NCBI RefSeq assembly: GCF_000714935.1
Contig: NZ_JMIR01000024.1
Span: 1-64,000, forward strand
Direction of reading: 5' to 3'
From: Tumebacillus flagellatus
GTDB taxonomy: Bacteria > Bacillota > Bacilli > Tumebacillales > Tumebacillaceae
Length of the DNA: 64,000 bases
Shown: in pieces, positions 25,366 through 33,144 of the stretch
Layout of the letters: the number at the start of each line of letters is the position of its first letter
How positions within the stretch are numbered: position 1 is the first letter of the stretch
Notes under the pieces: generated by a model
Seen by the model: only the letters and a program-made list of their open reading frames with translations
Told to the model about the DNA's origin: nothing
Databases searched by the model: none
Program-made: the position numbers and the translations under genes

Positions 25366-26397
25366 TTAGCGCGTGCCGACTTCTTCGCGCTCGTGCGTTT
25401 CGCCGCCCACGTACTTGGCGTCGCCGAGCGGGTCGAGATCGATGTCGAGGATGTACTTCGGGCGGCGCTTCGTTTCTTTGTAGATCTTGCCGACATACTC
25501 GCCGATCAAGCCGAGGCACATGATCTGCACGCCGCCGATCAGCCACAGGGACACCATCAGCGACGACCAGCCCGTCACGGTGCTGCCCGCGATCTTGGCG
25601 ATCAGCGCCCAGATCCCGGCGAGGATCGAGAGCACGAACATGATAAACCCGAGCATCGTCACAAAGCGAATCGGCGTCACCGACAGCGACGTGATGCCGT
25701 CAAACGCGAAGGCGAGCATTTTCTTGAGCGGGTACTTCGATTCGCCCGCGAACCGCTCCGCCCGGGCGTAGTAAACGTTGGTCGAGCGGAATCCGATCAT
25801 CGGCACGATCCCGCGCAAGAACAGGTTCGACTCTTCAAAGCGGCCCAAGTTCTGCAGCGCCCGCTTGCTCATCAACCGAAAATCGGCGTGGTTGAACACG
25901 ATGTTCGCGCCCAGCCCGCGCATCAGCTTGTAAAAGCCCTCCGCCGTGAACCGCTTAAAAAACGTATCGGTCGTGCGGCTCTCGCGCACGCCGTAGACGA
26001 CTTCATAGCCTTCATGGAACTTCTCGACCATCGCCCGAATCGCCGCCAGATCGTCTTGCAAGTCGGCGTCGATCGAAACGGCGATGTCGGCGTTTCGCTT
26101 CGCTTTCATCAGACCGGAAAGCAGCGCGTTTTGATGGCCGGCGTTGCGCGCCAGCTTCAAGCCGGTGATGAAGCGGGACTCGCGGTTGAACTGCTCGATC
26201 AACTCCCACGTCCGATCGCGGCTGCCGTCGTCGACGTAGAGGATCACGCTGGACTCGTGAATCAACTCGTCCGCGATCAGCTCCTCCAACACGTCGATCA
26301 GCCGTTTCGTCGTCTCCGGCAACACTTCTTCTTCGTTGTAACAGGGCACCACGATGCTCAGAACGGGCAACTCGGGCAAATGATTACTTTCCAACAC
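25366..26397 (-). CDS. GT2 polyprenyl-phosphate glycosyltransferase (GtrB/DPM1-like)
   Basis: A 343-residue membrane glycosyltransferase. The GT2 domain (residues 10-235) has VVPCYNEEEVLP, YVDDGSRDRTW, the SIDADLQDD metal motif and the HADFRLMSKRAL acceptor region. Two C-terminal helices (about 240-305) fit GtrB. Such enzymes load glucose or a related sugar onto undecaprenyl phosphate. GTG start with GAGGAGG upstream; overlaps the end of the polytopic gene by 14 bases and precedes gtrA by 15 bases. Confidence 0.94.
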   Translation of the reverse strand: MLESNHLPELPVLSIVVPCYNEEEVLPETTKRLIDVLEELIADELIHESSVILYVDDGSRDRTWELIEQFNRESRFITGLKLARNAGHQNALLSGLMKAKRNADIAVSIDADLQDDLAAIRAMVEKFHEGYEVVYGVRESRTTDTFFKRFTAEGFYKLMRGLGANIVFNHADFRLMSKRALQNLGRFEESNLFLRGIVPMIGFRSTNVYYARAERFAGESKYPLKKMLAFAFDGITSLSVTPIRFVTMLGFIMFVLSILAGIWALIAKIAGSTVTGWSSLMVSLWLIGGVQIMCLGLIGEYVGKIYKETKRRPKYILDIDLDPLGDAKYVGGETHEREEVGTR

Positions 26398-27814
26398 GGA
26401 AGATCCTCCTCACAATCCAAATCCCAGCTGTCACCAGCATGACACTTCCCAACAGATCAAACAGATACAGATGCTTCGCCAAGTCCGCTTCTCCGTCGCC
26501 GAGGATCGGCAGCACAAACTGTGCCGTCGCCATCAGCTCCAGGGCGAGGAAAAACTCCGCGAGCAGTTTCCCGCGCACATGCACCGCCCGACGCCATTCC
26601 CACATCGCCCCGGCGGCAAACGCAACCGAGAAGAGCAGCAGGAACCAAATCGACTTCGGCAAGATGTTGTACGCGAAGTAGGTGTACGACGTCCAATTCG
26701 TGCTCTGTTGCAATTTCGTATGCACGCCGTCGTTTTCATAATTGCCCAGGTAATAATGCAAGTTGAACGAACTGGCCGCACATACTTTCAGTTTGTCAAA
26801 AAAGCGGTCGAGATGCTTGGCATAGAACAGCAACACTTTGCCCCGCGAGATGTGGTCATAATACCCCGCTTTGAATTCCGGTGTTGTGATGTCAATCTGA
26901 TGCGGGACGAAATAATCGGTGTTCGCCAGCACGACATACTCTTCCGGCAAGCCCAGTTCTCGCAAGTCGGCGACCGGGTCGGGCGAGTCTTTCAACACGC
27001 CGTAGAACACCGTCTGGTAGATGTTGATCTTCTCAAACGAGTTGTAAAACGACAAGCCCGCCGTGAACACGAACACGCAGGCGGCGGCGATCAGCACGGC
27101 TTTTTTCCAGGCGCGCTCCCCGTGGAGGCGCAAGAGGCGCAGCATCCACAACACGATCAAAAACCCAAGCAACGCGTTTTGCACTTTCGCCGTCACGAAC
27201 AGGACACCGGCGACGGCTGCTGTGATCAACGCCCACTTTTGCGGTTGCTCCGACTCGGCGGTCAGATGCAGAGCACAGCCGACCAGCGCAAGCAACATGA
27301 GAAACGTCGTCGCTTCGGAGAACATAGAGTTGAAGTACAGCGAAATCCCTTTGTCGGTCGACACCCACACGAGCAGAACGGCTGTCAGCCACGCCAATCC
27401 CGTGTTGCGGCGACGGACGCCGGAGATCACCAGCCACGCGCCCGCAAGCAGAGTCAAGATGTGCAACGCGCCGAGAAAGCGGATGTCGAACTGGGTGTAG
27501 CTGTGGAACGCTTTGTTGATCCACACCGCGACTTTCAAAAACAAGATCGTCGACGACACATACCCGCCGAGATGGGTGGCGCCGATCTCATAGACCCGGT
27601 TGAAAAACCCGAAATACTGCGCGTCACCCGTGACGCCGTTCGGGACTTTCAACCCGCCCCAGACCATGATTCGCTCAAAATCTCCGTTGTTGGCAAGCCC
27701 CGCCACGGGGGCGATCAGCAGTTGTCCGATCAGGACGGCTGCGAGGAAGAGCAGCGCCGCCCACTCCGGAAACGTCAGTTTTTTAAACACCGCGTCATCA
27801 CCTAATACTTTCAT
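26384..27814 (-). CDS. Large polytopic membrane protein, putative glycosyltransferase of the Gtr operon
   Basis: A 476-residue protein with about ten hydrophobic helices and a soluble segment (about residues 265-350) containing YYDHISRGKVLLFYAKHL and a short LHYYLGNY motif. Position in a three-gene unit with GtrB- and GtrA-like genes is that of the strain-specific GtrC-type enzyme that moves the lipid-linked sugar to a surface polymer. No standard GT-C metal motif is obvious. Start ATG 27814; GGAGG lies 15 bases upstream, so the exact start is uncertain. A longer open frame to 29476 is a shadow of the divergent amylase. Confidence 0.82.
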   Translation of the reverse strand: MKVLGDDAVFKKLTFPEWAALLFLAAVLIGQLLIAPVAGLANNGDFERIMVWGGLKVPNGVTGDAQYFGFFNRVYEIGATHLGGYVSSTILFLKVAVWINKAFHSYTQFDIRFLGALHILTLLAGAWLVISGVRRRNTGLAWLTAVLLVWVSTDKGISLYFNSMFSEATTFLMLLALVGCALHLTAESEQPQKWALITAAVAGVLFVTAKVQNALLGFLIVLWMLRLLRLHGERAWKKAVLIAAACVFVFTAGLSFYNSFEKINIYQTVFYGVLKDSPDPVADLRELGLPEEYVVLANTDYFVPHQIDITTPEFKAGYYDHISRGKVLLFYAKHLDRFFDKLKVCAASSFNLHYYLGNYENDGVHTKLQQSTNWTSYTYFAYNILPKSIWFLLLFSVAFAAGAMWEWRRAVHVRGKLLAEFFLALELMATAQFVLPILGDGEADLAKHLYLFDLLGSVMLVTAGIWIVRRIFRVGK

Positions 27815-27928
27815 TGAGTTGCTTTCAGGACCTCCATCTAGAGTAGACGAAGTTTCTCGTTCTAGCAATTCCCAAATTGTGAACGAGTTGTGAGATAATA
27901 TGAAGAAAAAAGGAGTTCTCCCCCGCTT

Positions 27929-29485
27929 ATGAAGCAAACGACACTCTTGCTTTCCTCTCTCGCGCTGACTGTCGGCATTGTTGCAACCGGTTGCACGAAT
28001 CAATCGACGCCGAAAAACGCCCCGCTGCTCCACAAACCGCCGCACGGCGTCTACTATGAAGTGTTCGTTCGCTCGTTTGCCGATTCCAACGGCGACGGCG
28101 TCGGCGACCTCAAAGGTCTGACGCAGAAGCTCGACTATCTGCAAGACCTCGGCGTCGAAGGGCTTTGGTTGATGCCGATCAACGCCTCGCCGAGCTACCA
28201 CGGATATGATACCACCGATTACAAAGCCGTCAACCCCACGTACGGAACAGCGGACGATATGAAACAGTTGGTACAGGAAGCGCATAAACGCAACATGTCC
28301 GTACTTCTCGATTTCGTCGCCAACCATACGTCCAACCGGCACCCGTGGTTTCAATCCGCCGAATCTTCGCCGACCTCGCCGTACCGGGATTATTACATCT
28401 GGGCGACTCCGACGACGAACACCAAGGAGCGCGGCGACACCGGGCAAGAACTTTGGCACGGCGACCCCGGCAACCAGTATTACGCCTACTTCTATGACGG
28501 CATGCCCGATCTGAACTACGACAACCCGAAAGTCCGGCAAGAAATCATCCAAGCCGGACAGTATTGGTTGAAAGACATCGGCGTCGACGGATTCCGTCTC
28601 GATGCCGCCAAGCACATCTACTCCGATCCTGATCCGGCCCGCAACGTCGCGTGGTGGCAAGAGTTTCGCAAAGGGATGGAAGAAGTCAAGCCGGACGTCT
28701 TCCTCGTCGGCGAAATCTGGGATTCGCCGACCGTCGTCGCGCCGTATCTGAAAGGATTGAACTCGGCGTTTGACTTCGACCTCTCCAAGATGTTGATCGC
28801 CGCCGCCCAGAGTGAAAGCGACTCCAACTTGGTCTCGCAGTTGATCGCGACGCGCCAACTCTATGCGGAGACGGCGGGCAAGGACTACATCGACTCGACG
28901 TTCTTGACCAATCATGACATGGACCGCACGATGAGCCAGTTGGACGGCAACGTTGACCATGCCAAGATGGCGGCTTCGCTGCTCTTGACGCTGCCCGGCG
29001 ACCCGTTCCTCTACTACGGCGAAGAGCTCGGCATGGAAGGCAAGAAACCGGACGAAGCGATCCGCGAACCGATTCTGTGGAAAAAAGACCCGAAAGCTCC
29101 CGAGCAGACAAACTGGGAATATGCCAACTACAACACAGACAACGCCGCCAAGTCGGTCGAAGCGGAGCAAGCGTCTGCCACGTCGTTGTACGCCCATTAC
29201 AGAGCGCTGATTCAGGCCCGCCGTCAAAGCGACGTCCTGATTCGCGGAGAGCTCGCCGAAGTGCCGTCGATCCACGCAGAAGGGCTCGTGGCGTTCAAGC
29301 GCACCCTCGACGACCAATCGCTGCTCGTCGTGCACAACTTGAGCGGCAAAGCGCAAGACGTCGCGCTGGACGGCGACCTCAAATCGTATCAAAACACCTA
29401 CTTTGCCAGCACTCCCGAAGCCAAAGTCAAAAGCAACGCTCTGACGATGCCGCCGTACTCCAGCATCATCTTGCAACGCTCATAA
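27929..29485 (+). CDS. GH13 alpha-amylase-family lipoprotein
   Basis: A 518-residue surface glycoside hydrolase. Lipoprotein signal with Cys at about residue 22 (VATGC). The GH13 barrel has all signatures: VYYEVFVRSFADSNGDGVGDL, DFVANHTS, GFRLDAAKHI (nucleophile Asp), GEIWDSP (acid/base Glu) and FLTNHDMDR (third carboxylate). A C-terminal beta domain follows. It resembles oligo-glucan hydrolases rather than large extracellular amylases with starch-binding domains, which are absent. Monocistronic, divergent from the gtr operon. GGAG lies 13 bases before the ATG. Confidence 0.94.
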   Translation: MKQTTLLLSSLALTVGIVATGCTNQSTPKNAPLLHKPPHGVYYEVFVRSFADSNGDGVGDLKGLTQKLDYLQDLGVEGLWLMPINASPSYHGYDTTDYKAVNPTYGTADDMKQLVQEAHKRNMSVLLDFVANHTSNRHPWFQSAESSPTSPYRDYYIWATPTTNTKERGDTGQELWHGDPGNQYYAYFYDGMPDLNYDNPKVRQEIIQAGQYWLKDIGVDGFRLDAAKHIYSDPDPARNVAWWQEFRKGMEEVKPDVFLVGEIWDSPTVVAPYLKGLNSAFDFDLSKMLIAAAQSESDSNLVSQLIATRQLYAETAGKDYIDSTFLTNHDMDRTMSQLDGNVDHAKMAASLLLTLPGDPFLYYGEELGMEGKKPDEAIREPILWKKDPKAPEQTNWEYANYNTDNAAKSVEAEQASATSLYAHYRALIQARRQSDVLIRGELAEVPSIHAEGLVAFKRTLDDQSLLVVHNLSGKAQDVALDGDLKSYQNTYFASTPEAKVKSNALTMPPYSSIILQRS

Positions 29486-29489
29486 CGAC

Positions 29490-29527
29490 AGAGCCCCCGA
29501 ACTCCATCCGGAGCCGGGGGCTTTCTC
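29490..29527 (+). terminator. Terminator of the amylase gene
   Basis: Stem AGCCCCCG / CGGGGGCT followed by TTCTC. Confidence 0.83.
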
Positions 29528-29528
29528 A

Positions 29529-29993
29529 TTATGCTTTTACGAGCTTTTCTACGCTTTCAATGAGACTGTTGGATTCGATGCCGAGATGCGCGTACGCTTT
29601 CTTTTTCGTCTCTGCGTATGTTTTCTCACAGAAGTGCTTTTCCAGTTTGTCCATGCCCGTTTGTTGTCCCAGACGGGTCATCTGCATGACTGTCGTTACG
29701 CGCCCTTGAATGACGGCGATCTGATCGCCGGCTTCCGCGCTCAGGTTGGCGATAAACCACTTCTGCAACTCGCCCCACTTCTCCGCAACCGCCTGAGAAA
29801 ACGCAGTAGCGCCCTCTTGCGACATTGCGAAGTTGTCTACGATGATCTTCAAACTTCCATTGGCATTCTTCGCGCGAGAGATAGTCGCTTGAATCGCTTG
29901 GATGGAATCCACGACCTCTTCCAATTCCAACCGACCCAAAATCGCCCACGCCACAACGTTGCCGTCTGCTTCAATCTTAAAGTTTTTCGACAT
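29529..29993 (-). CDS. Hypothetical cytoplasmic protein (possible SpoIIAA/STAS-like fold)
   Basis: A 154-residue soluble protein. Start ATG 29993 follows GGGAGG; an earlier in-frame ATG lies within that ribosome site. The N-terminal part NFKIEADGNVVAWAILGRLELEEVVDSIQAIQATI and the strand SLKIIVDNFAM alternate strand and helix as in SpoIIAA-like/STAS-like domains, and the C-terminus is helical with KTYAETKKKAYAHLGI. The fold idea is weak. No conserved active-site residues are clear. Single gene. Confidence 0.75.
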   Translation of the reverse strand: MSKNFKIEADGNVVAWAILGRLELEEVVDSIQAIQATISRAKNANGSLKIIVDNFAMSQEGATAFSQAVAEKWGELQKWFIANLSAEAGDQIAVIQGRVTTVMQMTRLGQQTGMDKLEKHFCEKTYAETKKKAYAHLGIESNSLIESVEKLVKA

Positions 29994-30064
29994 GTCGAAC
30001 ATCCTCCCGACAGAATCTATTAAATTTCATCTTCTTATTTATTAATTTATCATATTTCGTTCGA

Positions 30065-30098
30065 CAAAAAAAGAGCCTGGATGTCGAGTTCCAGGCCC
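30065..30098 (-). terminator. Terminator of the 204-residue oxidase-like gene
   Basis: Minus-strand stem GCCTGG / CCAGGC with 10-base loop, then TCTTTTTTT. Confidence 0.85.
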
Positions 30099-30110
30099 TT
30101 TCCCAAATTT

Positions 30111-30725
30111 TTATTGGAGCCAGCCAGCCTTCATCTCGTAAATCGCTTCCATCGCGACTTCGACGAAATGGAGCGCCTGCCGCGCCTCTTCCTCTGTCAA
30201 CTCGGAGATATACGGCATGATGTTGCCGTGCTCTTGGTCGACTTCCGCATGCAGGAACCAGTAGTTCAACTTCGGGAACCCCAGGTTCTGGAAGTGTCGG
30301 TACGTTTCCATATAGTAATCTTGCGCTGTTCCCTCACCGGCGCCATTGATCACCAACAACGATTGATTTTTCGACAGCGTGGTCGCCGCCCGGTAGATCA
30401 GCGAAATGTAATTTTCCGTCTCCACGCTCGGGAATTGCTCCGCCGGGTCCTTCATCCCCATCTGCAACATCCAACGGCGCAACATCTCCGCGTGACCGCG
30501 TTCTTCTTCCATGTGCGACTTGAAAATCGATTCCGGCGCGTCGTGGAAGCGCTCGTAGCGCATCGTGATCGCGTCCAGAAACTGTCCGGAAAGATGATAG
30601 AGATCAACACACATGGCTTCAAAATCAGCGGGGTCTTTTTTGTCAGGAAGCAGCTTGAAGTATGGATTTTCCGTCAAGAGTCGATTGCGTCCAGATTCGA
30701 TGGCTTGTTCCAACAGATCTTTCAT
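30111..30725 (-). CDS. Heme-oxygenase-like di-iron oxidase (TenA/PqqC/UndA superfamily)
   Basis: A 204-residue all-helical protein. Candidate metal ligands are in a first motif MEEERGHAEML and a later HAEVDQEHG, with further acidic/His residues in the helix containing MCVDLYHLSGQFLDAI. This is the pattern of the 'iron-containing redox enzyme' (HDO) group, which includes fatty-acid decarboxylase UndA and several natural-product oxidases. Which reaction is done here cannot be told. Single gene with a good sigma-A promoter (30790-30818) and terminator. Confidence 0.82.
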   Translation of the reverse strand: MKDLLEQAIESGRNRLLTENPYFKLLPDKKDPADFEAMCVDLYHLSGQFLDAITMRYERFHDAPESIFKSHMEEERGHAEMLRRWMLQMGMKDPAEQFPSVETENYISLIYRAATTLSKNQSLLVINGAGEGTAQDYYMETYRHFQNLGFPKLNYWFLHAEVDQEHGNIMPYISELTEEEARQALHFVEVAMEAIYEMKAGWLQ

Positions 30726-30789
30726 TTCAAAATCGCTCCTTCGCTTCTTAATTTTGATACTTCAAGTCAATCTCCCTACCCCTACTTGT

Positions 30790-30818
30790 ATCATAAATTT
30801 ACCTTTTCATAGAGTCAA
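30790..30818 (-). promoter_or_regulatory. Sigma-A type promoter of the oxidase-like gene
   Basis: Minus strand TTGACT, 17-base spacer, TATGAT, about 65 bases before the start codon. Confidence 0.78.
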
Positions 30819-30968
30819 TGAATTAAATTGTAAAATTTTGTCGTTTCTCGACGGAAAAATGATCCATTTTAATTGTGGAATTTAAATAAAAACCGTGTCA
30901 TCCGCCGTGCCGCCTGTACAAAAGTCCACATAGAATTGAGTATCCGCGTTACGAAAGGAGGAATCCAG

Positions 30969-31289
30969 ATGGCTCATCATCCGTTGTACAAAAAGTGCTG
31001 CAAGATGGTGAACAAGCAAGTCACCTTGCACCACCATGACGGCCGGCGCATCCATGCGACCGTCCGCCACGTCACTCCGGAGGGAGTGTATGTCACGCCG
31101 CACGGCTATGCGGGGATGATTTCCGCTGCCAATCCCTCCCTCACGCTCCAAACGGCCGACCGTGGATTTGACGGCGCAGAAGCGACTTCGGTGTTTTTCG
31201 GCGCTCTGTGGGTCCCCTTTGCGGCTCTGGCCGGCTTGACGGTAGGTTTTGCCGCCGGCGCGTTGGCTGCACGTCCGTACTATTGGTAA
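30969..31289 (+). CDS. Small His/Cys-rich protein with hydrophobic C-terminus
   Basis: A 106-residue protein starting at ATG 30969 with AAAGGAGGAATCC upstream. The first half, YKKCCKMVNKQVTLHHHDGR then RIHATVRHVTPEGVYVTPHG, looks like a small beta-barrel (Sm/YlmC-like strand order). The second half is Gly/Ala-rich and hydrophobic (VFFGALWVPFAALAGLTVGFAAGALAARPYYW), so it may insert in membrane or coat material. I do not know the family. Single gene with terminator. Confidence 0.75.
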   Translation: MAHHPLYKKCCKMVNKQVTLHHHDGRRIHATVRHVTPEGVYVTPHGYAGMISAANPSLTLQTADRGFDGAEATSVFFGALWVPFAALAGLTVGFAAGALAARPYYW

Positions 31290-31303
31290 CACCCTGCACG
31301 CAG

Positions 31304-31342
31304 AAAAAAAAAAACAAGCGGGAGATTTCCCGCTTGTTTTTT
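31304..31342. terminator. Bidirectional terminator
   Basis: Stem AACAAGCGGG / CCCGCTTGTT with six-base loop, A-run before and T-run after, between convergent small genes. Confidence 0.93.
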
Positions 31343-31356
31343 GCGTTCATGAACAG

Positions 31357-31563
31357 TCAGGGGCGGTCAACGACGCTCGATTCGCTGGTTGACGGTTGAT
31401 CGACGATCCCTTTGCGTTTCTTGTACCACTTGATCACGCGCGAGATCATCGGCCAGCACAACTGAGGAACACTGAAATAGACGCAGAGGACGGCGGCAAC
31501 GATGTGCCAAAACCAATCCCACGGCGTTGCAGCGGACAACCACTGCAATTGTTTCTCCCACAT
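31357..31563 (-). CDS. Small single-helix membrane protein
   Basis: A 68-residue protein: amphipathic Trp-rich N-terminus (QLQWLSAATPWDWFWHI), one membrane helix (about residues 20-40), then a basic stretch WYKKRKG and a Ser-rich tail. AAGGAG lies about 9 bases before the ATG, which supports translation. No family recognised. It lies downstream of the HTH-deleted TPR gene. Confidence 0.7.
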   Translation of the reverse strand: MWEKQLQWLSAATPWDWFWHIVAAVLCVYFSVPQLCWPMISRVIKWYKKRKGIVDQPSTSESSVVDRP

Positions 31564-31685
31564 AAGCCGATCGCTCCTTACACGACTTTGGTCCGCGCAG
31601 GGCCTACCTCTATTTTATGCGAAGGTTTGGTTTCGTTAAATAGCCAAAAACAGCCATCCTGTGACACTTCTGTTGCGTTCTCTGC

Positions 31686-32855
31686 TTACGAGATGCGCGC
31701 GCCCTCCAGTTTGCGGTAAATCCACGACATCACTTGCATCGCATGCGCCCATTGCTTGGCTTGTTTCATCTGCTTGAACCCGTCGGCCGCCCGCTGGTAG
31801 TGCCCAAGCGCCGCTTGGTACGCTTCCCGCTTGCAGGCGATCTCTCCGAGCAGCGCGCAGACGGCGCTCTCGTACTGGGGCTCATCCGGCAGCCGCTCGA
31901 ACGCCAGCCGGCAGACGGCGTCCGCTTGCTTGGGATCGACCGCCAGCAGCATCTTCGCCAGTTCCACATACCCGATGCCCGCTTCAAACGCATAACCTTC
32001 GTCGTCCAACCGCGTCAGGTACTCGCGCAGGACTTTGCAAACTTCCTCCATGTTGCCGGGGATGCCAAGCAGTACGCCGTAGTGAGTGGGAATGTCCGTA
32101 TCCTCCAGCAGCGGGTCTTCGCGCAGCAGAGACGCCGCCCGTTCGGTGTACGCTTTGGCTTCCCACTCAAACGACATCTCTCGAAACAGTCGCGCAATCA
32201 GCAGCAACAACCACACGGCCGAGCGGCGGTTCACGGTGCCTTCGCAGCAGGAGACCGCCAAGCGGAAGCATTGCATCGCGTCTTTCATGTTCTGCATCCG
32301 CTTCTGGCAAAGGCCTTGCAACACGTACAGATGCGTCGTCAGCGCTCCGTTTTGGTTCGGCAGACGCTCGGAGAGCGCAAGCGCCCGGTCAAAGTGACGG
32401 AGCGCATAGGGAAACCTCCCTTGAGCGAACTCCAGATGGCCGAGGCCCTTGTACGCGAGGATCAAAGCCGCTTGGTCTTGGGCGGCGCTCGCCGCTTCCA
32501 GTGCGTAATGGTACCAATGGAACGATTCCGGGTGATTGCCTTCGTGCAAGTAGCACTCCGCCGTCTCACACATCAATTCGCCCTCCGACACACCAAAAAA
32601 GGGTTGCATCAGCAACTCTTCCAATAGGTCCAAAGCCCCCGCAAAATCCAGTTTTTGTTTTCGCTCCATAGCCGTTTGGTAGCGGCCGAGAGCTTGCGCG
32701 CGACGTTCGTTCTCTATTGTAACTGGATCCAGCGCCCCCTCCAGCCGGTCCGCAATTGCGCTCAGGACGCCTGACGCCGCACGCCCCTCCGTCGACTCGA
32801 TCTGTGCAAAACCTTTGCCGACCCGCACCTTACGAATCTTCTCGCCTAGAGTCAT
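31686..32855 (-). CDS. TPR regulator paralogue with a deleted helix-turn-helix
   Basis: A 389-residue protein of the XRE-TPR (RRNPP-like) type. Residues 1-15 (MTLGEKIRKVRVGKG) align with the first XRE helix, and QIESTEGRAASGVLSAIADRL aligns with the end of the domain. The 15 or so residues between them, which hold helix 2 and most of the recognition helix, are missing without a frameshift. The rest is tandem TPR helices (for example ALRHFDRALALSERL, ALGHYQRAADGFKQM). It probably cannot bind DNA alone and may act as a peptide- or protein-binding partner. Start ATG 32855 with AGAGGGG upstream. Confidence 0.85.
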   Translation of the reverse strand: MTLGEKIRKVRVGKGFAQIESTEGRAASGVLSAIADRLEGALDPVTIENERRAQALGRYQTAMERKQKLDFAGALDLLEELLMQPFFGVSEGELMCETAECYLHEGNHPESFHWYHYALEAASAAQDQAALILAYKGLGHLEFAQGRFPYALRHFDRALALSERLPNQNGALTTHLYVLQGLCQKRMQNMKDAMQCFRLAVSCCEGTVNRRSAVWLLLLIARLFREMSFEWEAKAYTERAASLLREDPLLEDTDIPTHYGVLLGIPGNMEEVCKVLREYLTRLDDEGYAFEAGIGYVELAKMLLAVDPKQADAVCRLAFERLPDEPQYESAVCALLGEIACKREAYQAALGHYQRAADGFKQMKQAKQWAHAMQVMSWIYRKLEGARIS

Positions 32856-32974
32856 ACACGCTGCCCCTCTCTTGAAATACTTGGTATATGCCAAATTGTA
32901 GCGAATTCCATTCCAATAAAAAATCTGTAGTTTTGATAGTAGTTTGCGTAGGTTCTACTACCAAGCAAAACACA

Positions 32975-33009
32975 ACAAAAAACCGCCCGTTTCGACACGG
33001 GCGGTTTTT
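32975..33009 (-). terminator. Terminator after the signalling-peptide gene
   Basis: Minus-strand stem AAACCGCCCGT / ACGGGCGGTTT followed by TTT, 15 bases past the peptide stop codon. Confidence 0.92.
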
Positions 33010-33024
33010 ATGAACGAAATAATA

Positions 33025-33144
33025 TTAAAGCTTTACGGCAACTTTCAATTCGAACGGAAACTCTTCATGAGCTACCAGTTTCGCAGTCGAAACAAAACCG
33101 GTCACCATCATCGAGAGAACCACCAGCAGGATTACTTTCTTCAT
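33025..33144 (-). CDS. Putative exported signalling pre-peptide (Phr-like)
   Basis: A 39-codon gene. The start ATG 33144 overlaps the stop of the XRE-TPR gene (ATGA) and has GGAAGGGAG 8 bases upstream. The product begins MKKVILLVVLSMMVTGFVST, a short export signal, continues to KLVAHEEFPF and ends ELKVAVKL, a short C-terminal segment of the size of mature Phr/NprX-type pheromones. A strong terminator follows. Size, signal, position and coupling match RRNPP pheromone genes. The mature peptide and its effect are inferred. Confidence 0.78.
   Translation of the reverse strand: MKKVILLVVLSMMVTGFVSTAKLVAHEEFPFELKVAVKL

Noticed and set aside
27815-29476. N-terminal extension of the Gtr-operon polytopic protein (1030-residue frame)
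   Set aside because: It is the antisense of the amylase gene and has Arg/Val-rich shadow composition.
31564-31685. A second signalling-peptide gene after the HTH-deleted TPR gene
   Set aside because: The only short frame (15 codons from an ATG) has no ribosome site and no export signal.
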